Part shown: in pieces, positions 1 through 8,168 of the stretch
Numbering within the stretch: position 1 is the stretch's first letter
How the letters are laid out: each line of letters opens with the position of its first letter
DNA from: an uncultured Eubacterium sp.
Lineage (GTDB): Bacteria > Bacillota > Clostridia > Oscillospirales > Acutalibacteraceae
Assembly (NCBI GenBank): GCA_910577195.1
Contig: CAJTLP010000006.1
Coordinates: 1-64,000 of the forward strand
Direction: 5' to 3'
Length of the DNA stretch: 64,000 bases
Program-made: the position numbers and the translations under genes
Notes under the pieces: model-generated
What the model was told of the DNA's origin: nothing
Databases searched by the model: none
What the model saw: the letters and a program-made list of their open reading frames with translations, nothing else

Positions 1-147
1 AAGTCTATGATTTTCTTTCAAATACTCCTTATGCCTTTGTCCCCAAAAGCCTATTCCATAATTTGTATCTATTGATACAACCGTAGGAACATTAACATCT
101 CCAACCTCTATATAACTTCCATTTATTTCTTCATATAATGATTTCAT
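1..147 (-). CDS. tnpV: TnpV-like transposon-encoded protein, N-terminal part (runs off the window)
   Basis: Reading leftwards from an ATG at 147 the frame gives MKSLYEEINGSY followed by GIGFWGQRHKEYLKE. This matches the start of the TnpV family of small proteins encoded by Tn4451-like and other clostridial transposons; the IG-x-WGQRH-x-x-YLKE block is the part I recognise. Only about 49 residues are in the window. A GGAG box 8 bases upstream supports the start. The function of TnpV in transposition is not well established. It lies just left of a truncated surface-protein gene, so it marks a mobile-element insertion. Confidence 0.75.
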   Translation of the reverse strand, partial: MKSLYEEINGSYIEVGDVNVPTVVSIDTNYGIGFWGQRHKEYLKENHRL

Positions 148-212
148 TGTAAATTCTCCGATTTCATTTTAATTATTTAACCTACAATCAAATCATTTAG
201 CTGTTTACAAAG

Positions 213-248
213 TTTTAGGACACTCTCTTTATCAAGGGTGTCCTAAAA
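213..248. repeat. 11-bp perfect inverted repeat (hairpin) between tnpV and the truncated surface gene
   Basis: TTTTAGGACAC at 213-223 is the exact reverse complement of GTGTCCTAAAA at 238-248, and the stem extends inward through a wobble pair. The open frame of the downstream surface protein begins inside this hairpin, so it may mark the end of the inserted element or act as a bidirectional terminator. The sequence does not decide between these. Confidence 0.6.
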
Positions 249-317
249 TATATTTGTTCAGTTTGTGGATATTCTTACATAGATAATATTACAGATTATG
301 CATCGGATAATAGTGTT

Positions 318-1361
318 TTGATTGCGGCACTCGAACAAATTGAATCATATTCTGCTGAAGATTATTCAAATGAATCTTTTGCTGCGTTGATGTCTGTTTA
401 TGATTCTTATTCCGATTTGAGAAATCAGAATATTTCTCAGATTGAAATTGATAATGCAATATTTGATTTGCTGACTGCAATATCTGCTCTTAAGCCATAT
501 TTATATTTAAACGTTCAAGCACCTAACGGTACATTTACTGTTTCTTATAACAATGGAGTGAACAGTAATACTAAGCATTCATTATTGTTTGGAACGGATA
601 TAACGCTAACTGCTACTGCAAACGAGGGTTATGAATTTATTGGATGGTATGATGTAACCAATAATCTGTATTTCAGTAAAAATGCTGAATATTCATTCAA
701 GCTAACTTCAAATACAAATCTTAAAGCAGTATTTGTAAAAGAACAGTCTACTTCATTAGTATTTACTACCTATAGTAATTGGGTGCAATCAACTGTTACC
801 AAGACCATTGACGAGTGGAACAGTATAACAAGCATTGATGATTTATTGCCACAAGTTCCGTATAAATACGGTTACAGTAACGGCAGATGGGTATATGATA
901 ATGAAACTGTTCTTGCAAAATTGCAGACAGGAGAAAATGTATATTTGATTCCTGAATATGATGAGGATGATACATCATTACCTACTCCACCGTCACCAAA
1001 GGGAGATACTCCTGCACTTGATTTATATTACAAACTTGATGATGAAGCCAATGTCGGTTCATTTGTAATGGCGGCAGGAATACCTGATGGTTGTCATATT
1101 GAATCTGTCGGAGTAGCGTTCTACTACAAAAAAGCAAACGATTTTGATCCGACAAAATTTGAATTGCTGCTTAATAATAAGATGCTGGTTAGTAGGTTTA
1201 ATACAGAAGAGATTGAGGATATTTATATTGTGAATATGAATAAACTCACATCAACATATAATTGGGCAGTAAGAGGATATGTAACTTATTATGATGCAGA
1301 TGGTAATTTAAAAACTGTATATTCAAATCAGGTGAATATTGTAAACAGAGAGCAGGTGTAA
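318..1361 (+). CDS. Surface-type repeat protein, 5'-truncated remnant
   Basis: The frame is open from 219, immediately after a stop inside the 213-248 hairpin. It encodes a CSVCG motif and then an alanine/leucine-rich helical stretch resembling FIVAR-type modules (residues about 1-60 from the TTG at 318). Next comes a segment resembling bacterial InlB B-repeat-like domains (GYEFIGWYD, then LKAVF, about residues 65-140), a proline-rich linker and a C-terminal beta-rich domain. There is no signal peptide and no convincing ribosome-binding site, and the same CSVCG motif occurs deep inside the large surface protein at 47568-51314. I infer that this is the 3' part of a larger secreted protein whose 5' end was lost when the tnpV-bearing element inserted. 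The TTG at 318 is nominal. Confidence 0.55.
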   Translation: MIAALEQIESYSAEDYSNESFAALMSVYDSYSDLRNQNISQIEIDNAIFDLLTAISALKPYLYLNVQAPNGTFTVSYNNGVNSNTKHSLLFGTDITLTATANEGYEFIGWYDVTNNLYFSKNAEYSFKLTSNTNLKAVFVKEQSTSLVFTTYSNWVQSTVTKTIDEWNSITSIDDLLPQVPYKYGYSNGRWVYDNETVLAKLQTGENVYLIPEYDEDDTSLPTPPSPKGDTPALDLYYKLDDEANVGSFVMAAGIPDGCHIESVGVAFYYKKANDFDPTKFELLLNNKMLVSRFNTEEIEDIYIVNMNKLTSTYNWAVRGYVTYYDADGNLKTVYSNQVNIVNREQV

Positions 1362-1362
1362 T

Positions 1363-1698
1363 ATGAAAAAAATTAAAAATTTAATATCTATTTTACTACT
1401 TGCAATTATGTTATGCGGTTTGAGCATATTTGCATATGCTTCCGAGATTAATATTACCGAACCTGAAGAAAGTCATAAGTATACTGTATTAAGCATCAAT
1501 GATAATGATGTTACTTATGTTTGTGATGATTGTGGGGATGCAGTAAATATTCCAAAGAGCGAAATTATTATAATGTGGAATATTGAGTATGTTAATAAAC
1601 CTCCGCAGCCAACCGATGTTGACAATAGTTCATATCTTGATTTGAATAATGATAATATTATCAATGCAAAGGATTATGCGATAATAAGTAAATTTTAA
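1363..1698 (+). CDS. Small secreted protein with a single (half) dockerin-like repeat
   Basis: This 111-residue protein starts with a clear signal peptide (MKKIKNLISILLLAIMLCG, cleavage likely after AYA near residue 26). A CDDCG motif lies near residues 53-57. The last 20 residues, DLNNDNIINAKDYAIISKF, match one calcium-binding F-hand repeat of a type I dockerin. Classical dockerins have two such repeats; here the stop codon follows the first directly. The ATG overlaps the context of the upstream stop (TAATATG), so the two genes are probably translated together. It may be a cohesin partner or a truncated remnant. Confidence 0.65.
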   Translation: MKKIKNLISILLLAIMLCGLSIFAYASEINITEPEESHKYTVLSINDNDVTYVCDDCGDAVNIPKSEIIIMWNIEYVNKPPQPTDVDNSSYLDLNNDNIINAKDYAIISKF

Positions 1699-1714
1699 AT
1701 TTGTTATTAATTAG

Positions 1715-1753
1715 AAAATGAGTAGATTGCAACAGCAGTCTGCTCATTTTTTT
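1715..1753 (+). terminator. Rho-independent terminator
   Basis: AAAATGAG-T-AGA pairs with TCT-G-CTCATTTT and is followed by a run of T. It ends the surface-protein/dockerin transcript. Confidence 0.75.
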
Positions 1754-1801
1754 ATGCTAATTAGTTCTTTTTAGATATAAAAAAATTTGTTACTTTTTAT
1801 G

Positions 1802-1880
1802 TTTTTCGACACTTATATTATAGAACTGAGTTTGCAGCTGTTAAAGCAATGTATATAAATTATACATTTTTGTCGAAAAA
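1802..1880. repeat. Perfect 10-bp inverted repeat upstream of abiH
   Basis: TTTTTCGACA at 1802-1811 and TGTCGAAAAA at 1871-1880 are exact reverse complements, separated by 59 bases. They lie upstream of the abiH promoter. They could be a paired operator or the ends of a short relic element; nothing here decides it. Confidence 0.5.
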
Positions 1881-1902
1881 ATGTGTAGTTTTGTATTTTG
1901 TG

Positions 1903-1931
1903 TTGACAGATTATTGATTGATTTATAAAAT
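1903..1931 (+). promoter_or_regulatory. Predicted sigma-A promoter of abiH
   Basis: TTGACA at 1903-1908, a 17-base spacer, and TAAAAT at 1926-1931 give a near-consensus promoter about 40 bases upstream of the abiH start codon. Confidence 0.6.
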
Positions 1932-1971
1932 TAAAATACTATTTAAACTATTTTATGAAAGAGGCATTTAT

Positions 1972-3204
1972 ATGAATATTTTACTTATCGGAAATGGATT
2001 TGATTTAGCACACGGATTACCAACAAGATATAGTGATTTTTTAGAATTTATTGAAGTGATTAATAAGTTTGAAGAATATAATGGTAAATTTATGGATGTT
2101 AATGCTTGGCTTGCTAAAGAAGCAGAAAAATTAAATTCAAAAATAGTAAGTATATTAAAAAATGATTTTGAAAGCAGTAATTTTCTAAAAGAAAATCATT
2201 TGTATGAATGTACAAAGGAAAATATATGGATAAAATATTTCAATGATAATAAAAATAATATTGGAAAAAATTGGATTGATTTTGAATCAGAAATATCTGT
2301 TATTATAAGGATAATCGAGGAAAGTTTACAACGTGATTGTTTTACCGAGAAAATATTTTTAGATGCAAAAAAGGTAAAAGATTTTTGTAAAAAAACAAAT
2401 AGAGATTCGACAAATTTATTAAAACTATTCAAAAAACTTAACGAACCGAATGCAGCAAAAACAGATAGTTTTATTAGAAAGTTAAATGAAGATTTAGATG
2501 ATTTAATAATAGCATTGCAAATTTACTTATCTCATTTTGTTAATAAAATAAAAGATGTTGAAGATAAAAACTTTGTTAAAAATCTTAATGTAGATAAGGT
2601 TATTTCTTTCAATTATACTGACACATATAAAAGATTATACGATCCTTCTGGATGTGCTGAATATAATTATATTCACGGAAAAGTAAGCGAAGATAATTAC
2701 ATAAGTAAATCAGATATAGTACTTGGTATAGAAGAATATTTTAATGGGGAAGAACAGAATAGATACTTGGAATTTGTTTCGTTTAAAAAGTATTATCAAA
2801 GAATTAGAAAGAATACAGATAGTAAATATTATGATTGGATTAGTGATATCCAAAAAGAACAGGAGGAGTATCATAAAAAATTATCATTTAAAGAAAAAAT
2901 TAAGTTATGTATTTGGATTTTAAAAGAAAAATTTAGGGATATTGAACATAATTTGCCATTACCGCAATTAAATAAAGAACAGCATAATTTATACATAATT
3001 GGACATTCTTTGGATGTTAATGATAAGGATATTTTACGGGATTTAATTTTAAATGATAATGTCACTACAACGATATATTATTATAAAAAAGATTATGATA
3101 AGACAATTTGTAATCTAATTAAAACAATTGAAATGAAAGAAGCTTCTTTGAGGACAAAGGGACAGAATCAAACAATATTTTTTGTAGAACAACCTGAAAA
3201 TTAA
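1972..3204 (+). CDS. abiH: AbiH family abortive-infection (phage defence) protein
   Basis: The N-terminus MNILLIGNGFDLAHGLPTRY with TRYSDFLEF is the hallmark of the AbiH family, lactococcal-type phage abortive-infection proteins. A second conserved block, VISFNYTDTY followed by YIHGK, lies around residues 205-235, and IIGHSLDVNDKDIL lies near residue 340. The length (410 aa) fits the family. I chose the ATG at 1972 over the upstream TTG at 1918 because AAAGAGG lies 7-8 bases before it and the GNGFD motif then starts at residue 6. It stands alone with its own promoter in an AT-rich island flanked by mobile-element debris, which suits a laterally acquired defence gene. Its mechanism is not known in detail. 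Confidence 0.88.
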   Translation: MNILLIGNGFDLAHGLPTRYSDFLEFIEVINKFEEYNGKFMDVNAWLAKEAEKLNSKIVSILKNDFESSNFLKENHLYECTKENIWIKYFNDNKNNIGKNWIDFESEISVIIRIIEESLQRDCFTEKIFLDAKKVKDFCKKTNRDSTNLLKLFKKLNEPNAAKTDSFIRKLNEDLDDLIIALQIYLSHFVNKIKDVEDKNFVKNLNVDKVISFNYTDTYKRLYDPSGCAEYNYIHGKVSEDNYISKSDIVLGIEEYFNGEEQNRYLEFVSFKKYYQRIRKNTDSKYYDWISDIQKEQEEYHKKLSFKEKIKLCIWILKEKFRDIEHNLPLPQLNKEQHNLYIIGHSLDVNDKDILRDLILNDNVTTTIYYYKKDYDKTICNLIKTIEMKEASLRTKGQNQTIFFVEQPEN

Positions 3205-3373
3205 ATTTTGTGTTTGTAATTTGAAATATTGACACATATATATTTTTATGTTAGACTAAATAGTGTTGGCGGAGGAAGTCAATATTATACAATACAATTG
3301 AATATTTTTTTACTTATAGTTTAACATTATAGTTAAACCCAATTCTTTAAGTTTAATGAACGATACGGATATT

Positions 3374-3468
3374 AAGTCGGGCATTGAAACGAATACATAT
3401 TTACATAGCATTCCTCACACAAGGGAGTAGTCTGTGTAAAAGTATGTGTAGGTTTCAGTGCCCGACTT
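3374..3468 (+). promoter_or_regulatory. Long stem-loop leader before the HTH gene
   Basis: Two 17-base arms, 3374-3390 (AAGTCGGGCATTGAAAC) and 3452-3468 (GTTTCAGTGCCCGACTT), pair along their whole length with one U-G wobble. The 61-base loop contains a second small inverted repeat (ACACA...TGTGT). A T-rich stretch follows at once. This could fold into a structured leader RNA, attenuator or element-specific replication or transfer site. The rest of the gap 3205-3519 shows no gene. Confidence 0.55.
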
Positions 3469-3519
3469 TTGCTTTGCCATTTTGCATTTGAAATCTATAT
3501 AAATTTTGGAAAGGAGGTC

Positions 3520-3822
3520 TTGACTATTTATCAGAACAAAAAATCAAAAGGTAATTTCTTTCTTCTGCCGAACAGCATTTTCGATGAAGATATGAAACCA
3601 AGAGATTTTGCTGTGTATAGTTTTCTTGTCAGCAGAAAAGACAGCGTCGGTGAATGTTGGTATTCTGTTGAACACATTGCAGAATACTGCAACATCAGTG
3701 TAAATACTGCACGCCGAGCATTGCACTGGCTTGAGGAATGGGGATATATTGAAATTAAAAAATCATTCCTTGACGGCAAGCAAAGAACCAACTTATACAG
3801 AGTACACAAAATCGCTGCCTGA
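3520..3822 (+). CDS. Helix-turn-helix protein of a conjugative/mobile element
   Basis: About 100 residues. The N-terminal NKKSKGNFFLLPN block is typical of small proteins on clostridial integrative elements. It is followed by a winged-helix domain resembling replication-initiator and helix-turn-helix_36 proteins (YSVEHIAEYCNISVNTARRALHWLEEWGYIEI, near residues 45-80). Start choice is difficult: AGGAGG at 3512-3517 is only 2 bases from the in-frame TTG at 3520 but 8 bases from an ATT at 3526. I list the TTG because related proteins begin with the same residues. It lies after a structured leader and before a recombinase remnant, so it is probably a relic module of a lost element. Confidence 0.6.
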   Translation: MTIYQNKKSKGNFFLLPNSIFDEDMKPRDFAVYSFLVSRKDSVGECWYSVEHIAEYCNISVNTARRALHWLEEWGYIEIKKSFLDGKQRTNLYRVHKIAA

Positions 3823-4098
3823 CATCAATTTTGGGAGGCAAACAATATAAAAGGCTTCTTGACAAGAAAAGGAAATGGACAACAAACTAATCGAAACAGA
3901 TATAAAACTCGATTTGTAAGCATTTGTCAAGGTCACAAGAACAAATAAAACAAGTAATGTTTTTTACTATTCTATCCAAAGCAGCTATGGTAATAGATGC
4001 TTTGGTATCTGCGAGTTTCGGTTTTGTATTACGCTCGCCAAATGGCAGCGAAACAAAGCCTGTGGGCAAGCCCAAACCCCTATCTTTTCAAAACAAAA
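3823..4098. other. Non-coding, decayed mobile-element sequence
   Basis: Short open frames here are broken and lack ribosome-binding sites. I see no intact gene. The stretch lies between the HTH gene and a serine-recombinase tail, and is probably the residue of a deleted element. Confidence 0.4.
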
Positions 4099-4233
4099 AT
4101 CAATATTACAGAACTCAATGCCCGAATCCTTAACGAACTGATTGAGAAAATTGTAGTTCATGAAAAAGAAATCATCAACGGCAAAAAATATCAGACTGTT
4201 GAGATATATTATAAATTTGTCGGATTGGTTTGA
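4099..4233 (+). pseudogene. C-terminal remnant of a Tn4451-type large serine recombinase
   Basis: The last 44 codons before a TGA read INITELNARILNELIEKIVV, then HEKEI, and end with VEIYYKFVG. This closely resembles the C-terminal tail of TnpX-like clostridial serine recombinases, which usually end in LIEKIVVHE and IxIYYxFVG. No catalytic domain is present upstream, so this is a truncated relic. It supports the view that 1-4950 once held a transposon or integrative element. Confidence 0.6.
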
Positions 4234-4303
4234 TATCTATTGTTGATTTATAAGTAATAGTGATATAATATTATATAAAAATAAAAGAAAGGGAGTTATA
4301 ATA

Positions 4304-4882
4304 GTGGATTTTTTTGAAAGGTATTCTAAAGATATAATGGAACCATTTGCATTAAAAGTTTTATCACTTTCGTTTGATTCTTCCTATGGTGAATACTATG
4401 CTCCAACAAACAGCGACAATTTTGATTATATATCTTTAGATAGGAACAGTGCATTGGAAATAACTTCTATAATATCAAAAAATGAGATGCAGGTTTATAT
4501 ATATGAAAAGAGCAAAGCAAAAGGGAAACAGAATTTAAAACATAGTATGATTAGGGACTTGAATTTAAAGGATGATGGTAATATTGAGTCTTATTATGGC
4601 GGATCAATGAGCGAAATAAAAGTTGCAATAATAAAAAGTATAGATAAAAAGCAAAATAAAGCATTAAAGAGGTTAAAAGAAAAACAATATAATTGCGTTG
4701 ACTTATGTTTATGTATTAATGACGGCGGTTTGTTTGATAAATATAGTTTTGAATTGGCATTTACCGAATTGGATAAATACCTTTTTAATAAAATCTTTTT
4801 TATTACTTGTACGCATTTTATTTGCTATAGTAAGGAGAACGGATTTAAGGAATATCCGAGAATAATCACAGATAATTCTTAA
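4304..4882 (+). CDS. Unknown 192-residue protein in the tRNA-adjacent island
   Basis: It starts at GTG 4304 with AAAGGGAG 7-8 bases upstream, a convincing site. I do not recognise the family. It is soluble and lysine-rich, with no signal peptide and no membrane segment. The pattern FDYISLDRNSALEITSI (about residues 38-55) is faintly like the beta-strand core of PD-(D/E)xK nucleases, but the expected lysine is absent, so I do not claim this. A second patterned block, CVDLCLCINDGGLFD, lies near residues 130-145. It is the last gene before the tRNA 3' fragment, the usual place for island cargo. Confidence 0.55.
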   Translation: MDFFERYSKDIMEPFALKVLSLSFDSSYGEYYAPTNSDNFDYISLDRNSALEITSIISKNEMQVYIYEKSKAKGKQNLKHSMIRDLNLKDDGNIESYYGGSMSEIKVAIIKSIDKKQNKALKRLKEKQYNCVDLCLCINDGGLFDKYSFELAFTELDKYLFNKIFFITCTHFICYSKENGFKEYPRIITDNS

Positions 4883-4914
4883 ATGTTATATGAATTACAT
4901 CCTTAAATACAACC

Positions 4915-4949
4915 CGAGGTCACGTGTTCGAGTCACGCCACCAGCTCCA
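4915..4949 (+). other. 3' fragment of a tRNA gene: probable attachment-site (att) duplicate
   Basis: GTGTTCGAGTCAC is a T-arm loop and CACCAGC-T-CCA an acceptor 3' strand with discriminator and encoded CCA. No matching 5' half lies upstream in the window. A terminator follows 3 bases later, as after a real tRNA. This is what an integrative element leaves at the distal end when it inserts into a tRNA 3' end and rebuilds the gene at the other end. The isotype cannot be assigned from the fragment. Confidence 0.65.
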
Positions 4950-4951
4950 AA

Positions 4952-4984
4952 AAAGAGGTTATCGTTTCTCGCGATAACCTCTTT
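4952..4984. terminator. Strong bidirectional terminator
   Basis: AAAGAGGTTATCG and CGATAACCTCTTT form a 13-bp stem with a short loop and T runs on both strands. It ends the former tRNA transcript and also the minus-strand esterase. Confidence 0.8.
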
Positions 4985-4991
4985 AAAATTA

Positions 4992-5978
4992 CTATTTTAT
5001 TGCATTGTCTTTAAGGACATCAATATTGTAAAATTTATTTTGCAAAAAACGGATTCTCGTTTTCATACTTTTGTTGACAATATTGCTTTTTGAAGCCATT
5101 TCAAAACCATGAATCGTATTTTTGGTTTCATTCAGTATAACTCTATTTCCTGCCGTTCTCAAAGCATTTGCGTATTCAACACCCTCATCATGCAGACAAT
5201 CTAATTCTGCCGTTTCAATATAGGTTTCAGGCAAGCCTGATAAATTTGATGCTTCAATCGGTGAAGCATACTGAATCGTTTTGTCATCACTGCCCTGCAA
5301 ATATAAATTCCACATTTTTTCAGACAATCTGCTGTTCCATACAGGTGTATCCGTATATTTTCTCATTGACAGGGTTTTCATCCGCCGGTCAATAACAGGG
5401 TAAATAAGCATCTGTCCGCATGGTCTAAACAACTTGTTATCTCTTGCCATAAGTGTTACTGCAGCTGCAAGATTACCTCCTGCACTGTCACCTGCAATCA
5501 TAATTTTTTCTTTATCAATACCCAGTTCATCTGCATTTTTTACAAGCCATTCTAATCCGCTGTAGCAATCATTAACAGGAACAGGATATGAATGTTTCGG
5601 AGTTAAACGATAATCCACCATAAGTACTTTACACGGTGTTTGTACACAATACTGTTTAACAAACCTGTAATGATACGGCGCTGCCTTATAAATAAAGCCG
5701 CCGCCATGATAATATATCATTGCAGGAACAGTTGTGCCGCAGTTTTTAGGCTCATAAAACAAAGCATCTATTTGTCCATTTGCAGTATCTATCGTATGCT
5801 TAGTCACCTTGACCTGTTCGTCTGAATGTTCAACTTTCATAAAAATTCCCAAAACCTTTTCGGCAATCGGTGCAAAAGCCTTAACAATCGGAAATGTCAT
5901 AAATCGAATATATTTGAAATCACTGCTTATATTATACTTCAATATAATCACCTGTAAATCTAAATAAATATTATCCAT
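4992..5978 (-). CDS. Alpha/beta-hydrolase esterase/lipase (HSL family)
   Basis: It has the oxyanion-hole motif HGGG (MIYYHGGGF) and the nucleophile elbow GDSAGG (IMIAGDSAGGNLAA). A DxxxDEG-like acid loop (ELDCLHDEG) and the catalytic histidine in NTIHGFEM lie near the C-terminus. These order the Ser-Asp-His triad of the hormone-sensitive-lipase branch, acting on small acyl or acetyl esters. About 328 residues, the usual length. The N-terminal 30-40 residues are amphipathic, and no Shine-Dalgarno box is clear. I chose the first in-frame ATG (5978); an ATG near 5900 is possible. It is monocistronic between the tRNA-fragment terminator and the GH13 gene. Substrate unknown. Confidence 0.85.
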   Translation of the reverse strand: MDNIYLDLQVIILKYNISSDFKYIRFMTFPIVKAFAPIAEKVLGIFMKVEHSDEQVKVTKHTIDTANGQIDALFYEPKNCGTTVPAMIYYHGGGFIYKAAPYHYRFVKQYCVQTPCKVLMVDYRLTPKHSYPVPVNDCYSGLEWLVKNADELGIDKEKIMIAGDSAGGNLAAAVTLMARDNKLFRPCGQMLIYPVIDRRMKTLSMRKYTDTPVWNSRLSEKMWNLYLQGSDDKTIQYASPIEASNLSGLPETYIETAELDCLHDEGVEYANALRTAGNRVILNETKNTIHGFEMASKSNIVNKSMKTRIRFLQNKFYNIDVLKDNAIK

Positions 5979-6121
5979 TTGTTTTAACAATTTAAATATA
6001 TCATAATATAAAATTAATTCAATATTTGACTCATTTTAATGCTTTATTCGTTTTGTGCTTGCCTGATGGTTCAAATAATGTTAATATGGTTATAGAGAGA
6101 TAATATGAAGGGGATAGCAAT

Positions 6122-8023
6122 ATGATAAAGATTACACCGGATACCACACTGAAAGACGCAATGGTCAACCCGATGGCGAAGGACGTACTGGAAAAGCTGA
6201 TGATGGCTTTAAGACTTCCTTCCTCAATGCTGGAAAGCAGGATTATGAGTAAGCTGAAATTAAAAACGCTTACAAAAGCTACTGCAGGACTGCTTGATAA
6301 AAAAACAATTCAATTGGTCTGTGATATGTTTAATCTTGAGAAAAACGAGGTTATCACTGACAAGGGAGAGCTGACGGAAAAGTGGTGGAAAGAGGCTGTA
6401 ATTTATCAGATTTATCCACGTTCTTTCAAAGATAGTAATGGCGATGGTATCGGTGATTTAAGAGGTATTATTGAAAAGCTTGATTACCTTAAGGACTTAG
6501 GTATCACCGCAATCTGGTGTTCACCTTTTTATGATTCTCCGAACGATGATAATGGCTATGATATCCGTGATTATAAAAAGATTATGGCTGAGTTCGGTAC
6601 AATGGAGGATTTTGACGAGCTCCTTGATGAGATTCATAAGCGTGATATGAAGCTGATTGTGGACCTGGTTGTGAATCATACCAGTGATGAGCATGAGTGG
6701 TTCAAAGAGGCACTTAAGTCAAAGGATAATCCTTATCACGATTATTATATCTGGCGTGATGCCACAGACGCAGGCAAAACGCCGCCGAATAACTGGATAT
6801 CATTGTTCAAGGGCAGTGCATGGAATTATTATGAGCACCTTGATCAGTGGGCAATGCACCTGTTTTCTAAAAAGCAGATGGACCTGAACTGGGAGAATGA
6901 AAAGGTAAGAGAAAGCGTTTATGAGATGATGCTCTGGTGGCTGGATAAGGGTATTGACGGCTTCAGAATGGACGTTATCAACTTTATCAGCAAGACAGAA
7001 GGTTTGCCTGATGCAAATGCTTTTCTCGGTGTGATGACAGGCTACAAGGGTGCGGAATACTATTTCTATGGCCCGAGACTTCATGAATTCCTGCACGAAA
7101 TGAGAGAGAAAACCTTTGGAGACTATGATGTTTATACTGTAGGCGAATGCGGCGGCGCAGGTATTGAAATGGATAAAATGCTTACGGCTGATTTCAGGGG
7201 TGAGCTTGATACCGTATTTAATTTTGATTTCCTTATTAATCAGGGACATACAAATTATGACGGCTATGATTACAGTCTTTATAAGGTAATGCAGGAGTTT
7301 GAGAAGTTTCAGACGCAGTACACAAATCATTGCTGGCCGGCCGTATTCTTTGAAAATCACGATAATCCGCGTATTGTTTCAAAGGTGGATAAGACGGATG
7401 CTTATCGTGAGGATATATCAAAGGTTTGTGCAGTGATAGAAATGACACTGCGCGGTACACCTTACATATATCAGGGTCAGGAAATCTCTATGGGTAATGG
7501 CGATTTTGACTGCATTGAGCAGATAGATGATGCTGAGGCTAAGGGTGTATATAGTGAACTGATTAAAAAAGGCAGATCTGCCGATAAGGCCTTTAAGCGT
7601 GCCAAAACAGGTACACGTGATAATGCAAGAACACCTTTCCATTGGAGTGACAGTGAGAATGCAGGCTTTACCACAGGTACCCCCTGGATGAAAATTACAG
7701 GCGATTACCGTCGTTTTAATGCTGAGGATGAATCGAGAAGAGAGGATAGTGTTCTCAATTTCTATAAAAAAGCCATTTCTCTCAGACGCGAGAATAAGGC
7801 ACTTGTCTATGGTGAGTTTATTAAAATTGAGGATATTCCGTCACCGCTCTATTGCTATTTCAGAGAATATGGTGATGAGAGCTATTATATTGAGCTTAAC
7901 TTGGGCAGAGCACCTATGGAGCATCCTGTAGATACAAGCGAAATGGAACTCGTTCTGTCTACAAAAGGAAAAACAGCAGATAAGCTGAGAGCATTTGAGG
8001 GCAATGTTTATAAGTTGAAATAA
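6122..8023 (+). CDS. GH13 alpha-glucosidase (oligo-1,6-glucosidase type) with an N-terminal extension
   Basis: The GH13 (beta/alpha)8 domain starts near residue 88 with WWKEAVIYQIYPRSFKD and GDGIGDL. The conserved regions are visible: DLVVNH, FRMDV with the nucleophile Asp near residue 283, GEC with the acid/base Glu near 342, and ENHDNPR with the third Asp near 414. This is the oligo-1,6-glucosidase/trehalose-6-phosphate hydrolase subgroup, which hydrolyses short alpha-glucosides in the cytoplasm; there is no signal peptide. About 85 extra helical residues precede the catalytic domain (TLKDAMVNPMAKDVLEKL), which standard members lack. The start ATG is preceded by AAGGGGAT. It is a single gene with no sugar transporter beside it. 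Confidence 0.9.
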   Translation: MIKITPDTTLKDAMVNPMAKDVLEKLMMALRLPSSMLESRIMSKLKLKTLTKATAGLLDKKTIQLVCDMFNLEKNEVITDKGELTEKWWKEAVIYQIYPRSFKDSNGDGIGDLRGIIEKLDYLKDLGITAIWCSPFYDSPNDDNGYDIRDYKKIMAEFGTMEDFDELLDEIHKRDMKLIVDLVVNHTSDEHEWFKEALKSKDNPYHDYYIWRDATDAGKTPPNNWISLFKGSAWNYYEHLDQWAMHLFSKKQMDLNWENEKVRESVYEMMLWWLDKGIDGFRMDVINFISKTEGLPDANAFLGVMTGYKGAEYYFYGPRLHEFLHEMREKTFGDYDVYTVGECGGAGIEMDKMLTADFRGELDTVFNFDFLINQGHTNYDGYDYSLYKVMQEFEKFQTQYTNHCWPAVFFENHDNPRIVSKVDKTDAYREDISKVCAVIEMTLRGTPYIYQGQEISMGNGDFDCIEQIDDAEAKGVYSELIKKGRSADKAFKRAKTGTRDNARTPFHWSDSENAGFTTGTPWMKITGDYRRFNAEDESRREDSVLNFYKKAISLRRENKALVYGEFIKIEDIPSPLYCYFREYGDESYYIELNLGRAPMEHPVDTSEMELVLSTKGKTADKLRAFEGNVYKLK

Positions 8024-8168
8024 TGTGTCTTATGAATAAAACAGACGTGGATTATGAACAGGTATTATAACGAAGTTTTTAAATTAAAGGACGATATTGT
8101 TCTTTGGTTTATTCTATGTTTTTATTTTCTTAACAGATAAATCAGAACTTGCAAGGGGTGACGAGTGA

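Noticed and set aside
4304..4882. PD-(D/E)xK nuclease assignment for the 192-residue protein
   Set aside because: Only a weak strand pattern is seen and the catalytic lysine is missing.
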